64,000 nt of DNA, from positions 1 through 64,000 of the forward strand of contig JAJDTL010000006.1 in assembly GCA_022827195.1 (NCBI GenBank), written 5' to 3'. The stretch is from Caldilineaceae bacterium (GTDB lineage Bacteria > Chloroflexota > Anaerolineae > Caldilineales > Caldilineaceae). This document shows positions 63,721 to 64,000 of this stretch, piece by piece. The notes beneath the pieces are model-generated. The model was not told the DNA's origin and did no database searches. It saw only the letters and a list, made by a program, of their open reading frames with translations. A program made the translations under genes and the position numbers. Position 1 is the first letter of the stretch; the number at the start of each line of letters is the position of its first letter.

Positions 63721-64000
63721 ATGTCTGATAAACTCGAACGCTTCACGAAACGTGCGCGGCGAGTGCTTACGCTTGCTCAGGAACAAGCGCTGCGGCTGAA
63801 CCATACCCATATCGGCACCGAGCATCTGCTGCTTGGCCTTGTGCAGGAGGAGAACAGCGTTGCCGTCAAGGTGCTCAAGGAGTTGGGTGTCGAGCCGGGC
63901 CAGGTTGTACGCGCGGTCGAGCGCACCGTCGGCCGCGGCGAACGTGCGCCTTTTGGCAAGCCGACGCTGGCGCCCCGCACGAAACGTGTGATCGAGCTGG
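63721..64000 (+). CDS. clpC: ATP-dependent Clp protease ATP-binding subunit, N-terminal part
   Basis: 93 codons to the window edge, all within the Clp N-domain: DKLERFTKRARRVLTLAQEQ, LNHTHIGTEHLLLGLVQEE and GVEPGQVVRAVERTVGRG, followed by TPRTKRVIEL-type sequence (here LAPRTKRVIEL). This matches ClpC of Gram-positive-type bacteria better than ClpA. ClpC unfolds proteins for ClpP and needs adaptors such as McsB or MecA. The AAA+ domains lie beyond the window. Confidence 0.9.
   Translation, partial: MSDKLERFTKRARRVLTLAQEQALRLNHTHIGTEHLLLGLVQEENSVAVKVLKELGVEPGQVVRAVERTVGRGERAPFGKPTLAPRTKRVIEL

Overview
The window looks like chromosome of a GC-rich member of the Chloroflexota, probably of the Caldilineae/Anaerolineae type. 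This is inferred from the gene mix: a 2-oxoacid:ferredoxin oxidoreductase fused to CBS domains, an F420-type luciferase-like oxidoreductase, phytanoyl-CoA dioxygenase and amidase genes, several enolase-superfamily dehydratases, large family-5 solute-binding lipoproteins, a lone mreB and a small S1 protein. It also rests on many short heptanucleotide arrays between genes. No rRNA, tRNA or CRISPR was seen.

0-7 kb is a defence island. A transposase end abuts a DUF1156 DNA methylase that has lost its 5' part. Then come an MNT/HEPN toxin-antitoxin pair, an AAA ATPase with a TOPRIM (DUF3226) partner, and a DUF499 ATPase that carries its own N-terminal HEPN domain. 7.3-9.2 kb holds the heme A pair ctaA-ctaB. 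A gene-poor kilobase follows, with repeats and a remnant of a second DUF499 gene.

10.3-17.5 kb, mostly on the minus strand, carries a cupin, a Gfo/Idh/MocA oxidoreductase, a four-helix-bundle protein bracketed by heptad arrays, an epimerase, and the operon CBS-korA-korB(CBS). 17.6-23.4 kb has two amidases, an amidohydrolase, a phytanoyl-CoA dioxygenase, and a thioredoxin-fold lipoprotein whose first catalytic Cys codon is TGA followed by a SECIS-like hairpin, a likely selenoprotein. 23.6-29.7 kb is a zinc/manganese uptake locus: three binding-protein genes (one a pseudogene, one with a repeated His/Asp/Glu loop), a Fur-family regulator, ATPase and permease.

29.7-31.8 kb has rnc and a threonine synthase-like gene. 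31.9-40.9 kb is a catabolic region with three enolase-superfamily enzymes, a 698-residue protein of unknown function, a xylose-isomerase-like protein and an MFS transporter. 41-46.5 kb holds a nucleotidyltransferase pair, an F420-type oxidoreductase, a cupin, a phosphotransferase and a DUF255 protein.

46.6-58.5 kb is a large peptide/opine-type ABC transporter locus: two binding proteins (the second apparently circularly permuted), four permeases, two ATPases and a small membrane protein. 58.7-64 kb has mreB, a Cys/Met-type PLP enzyme, ridA, an S1-domain protein, and the start of clpC behind a clear terminator and promoter.
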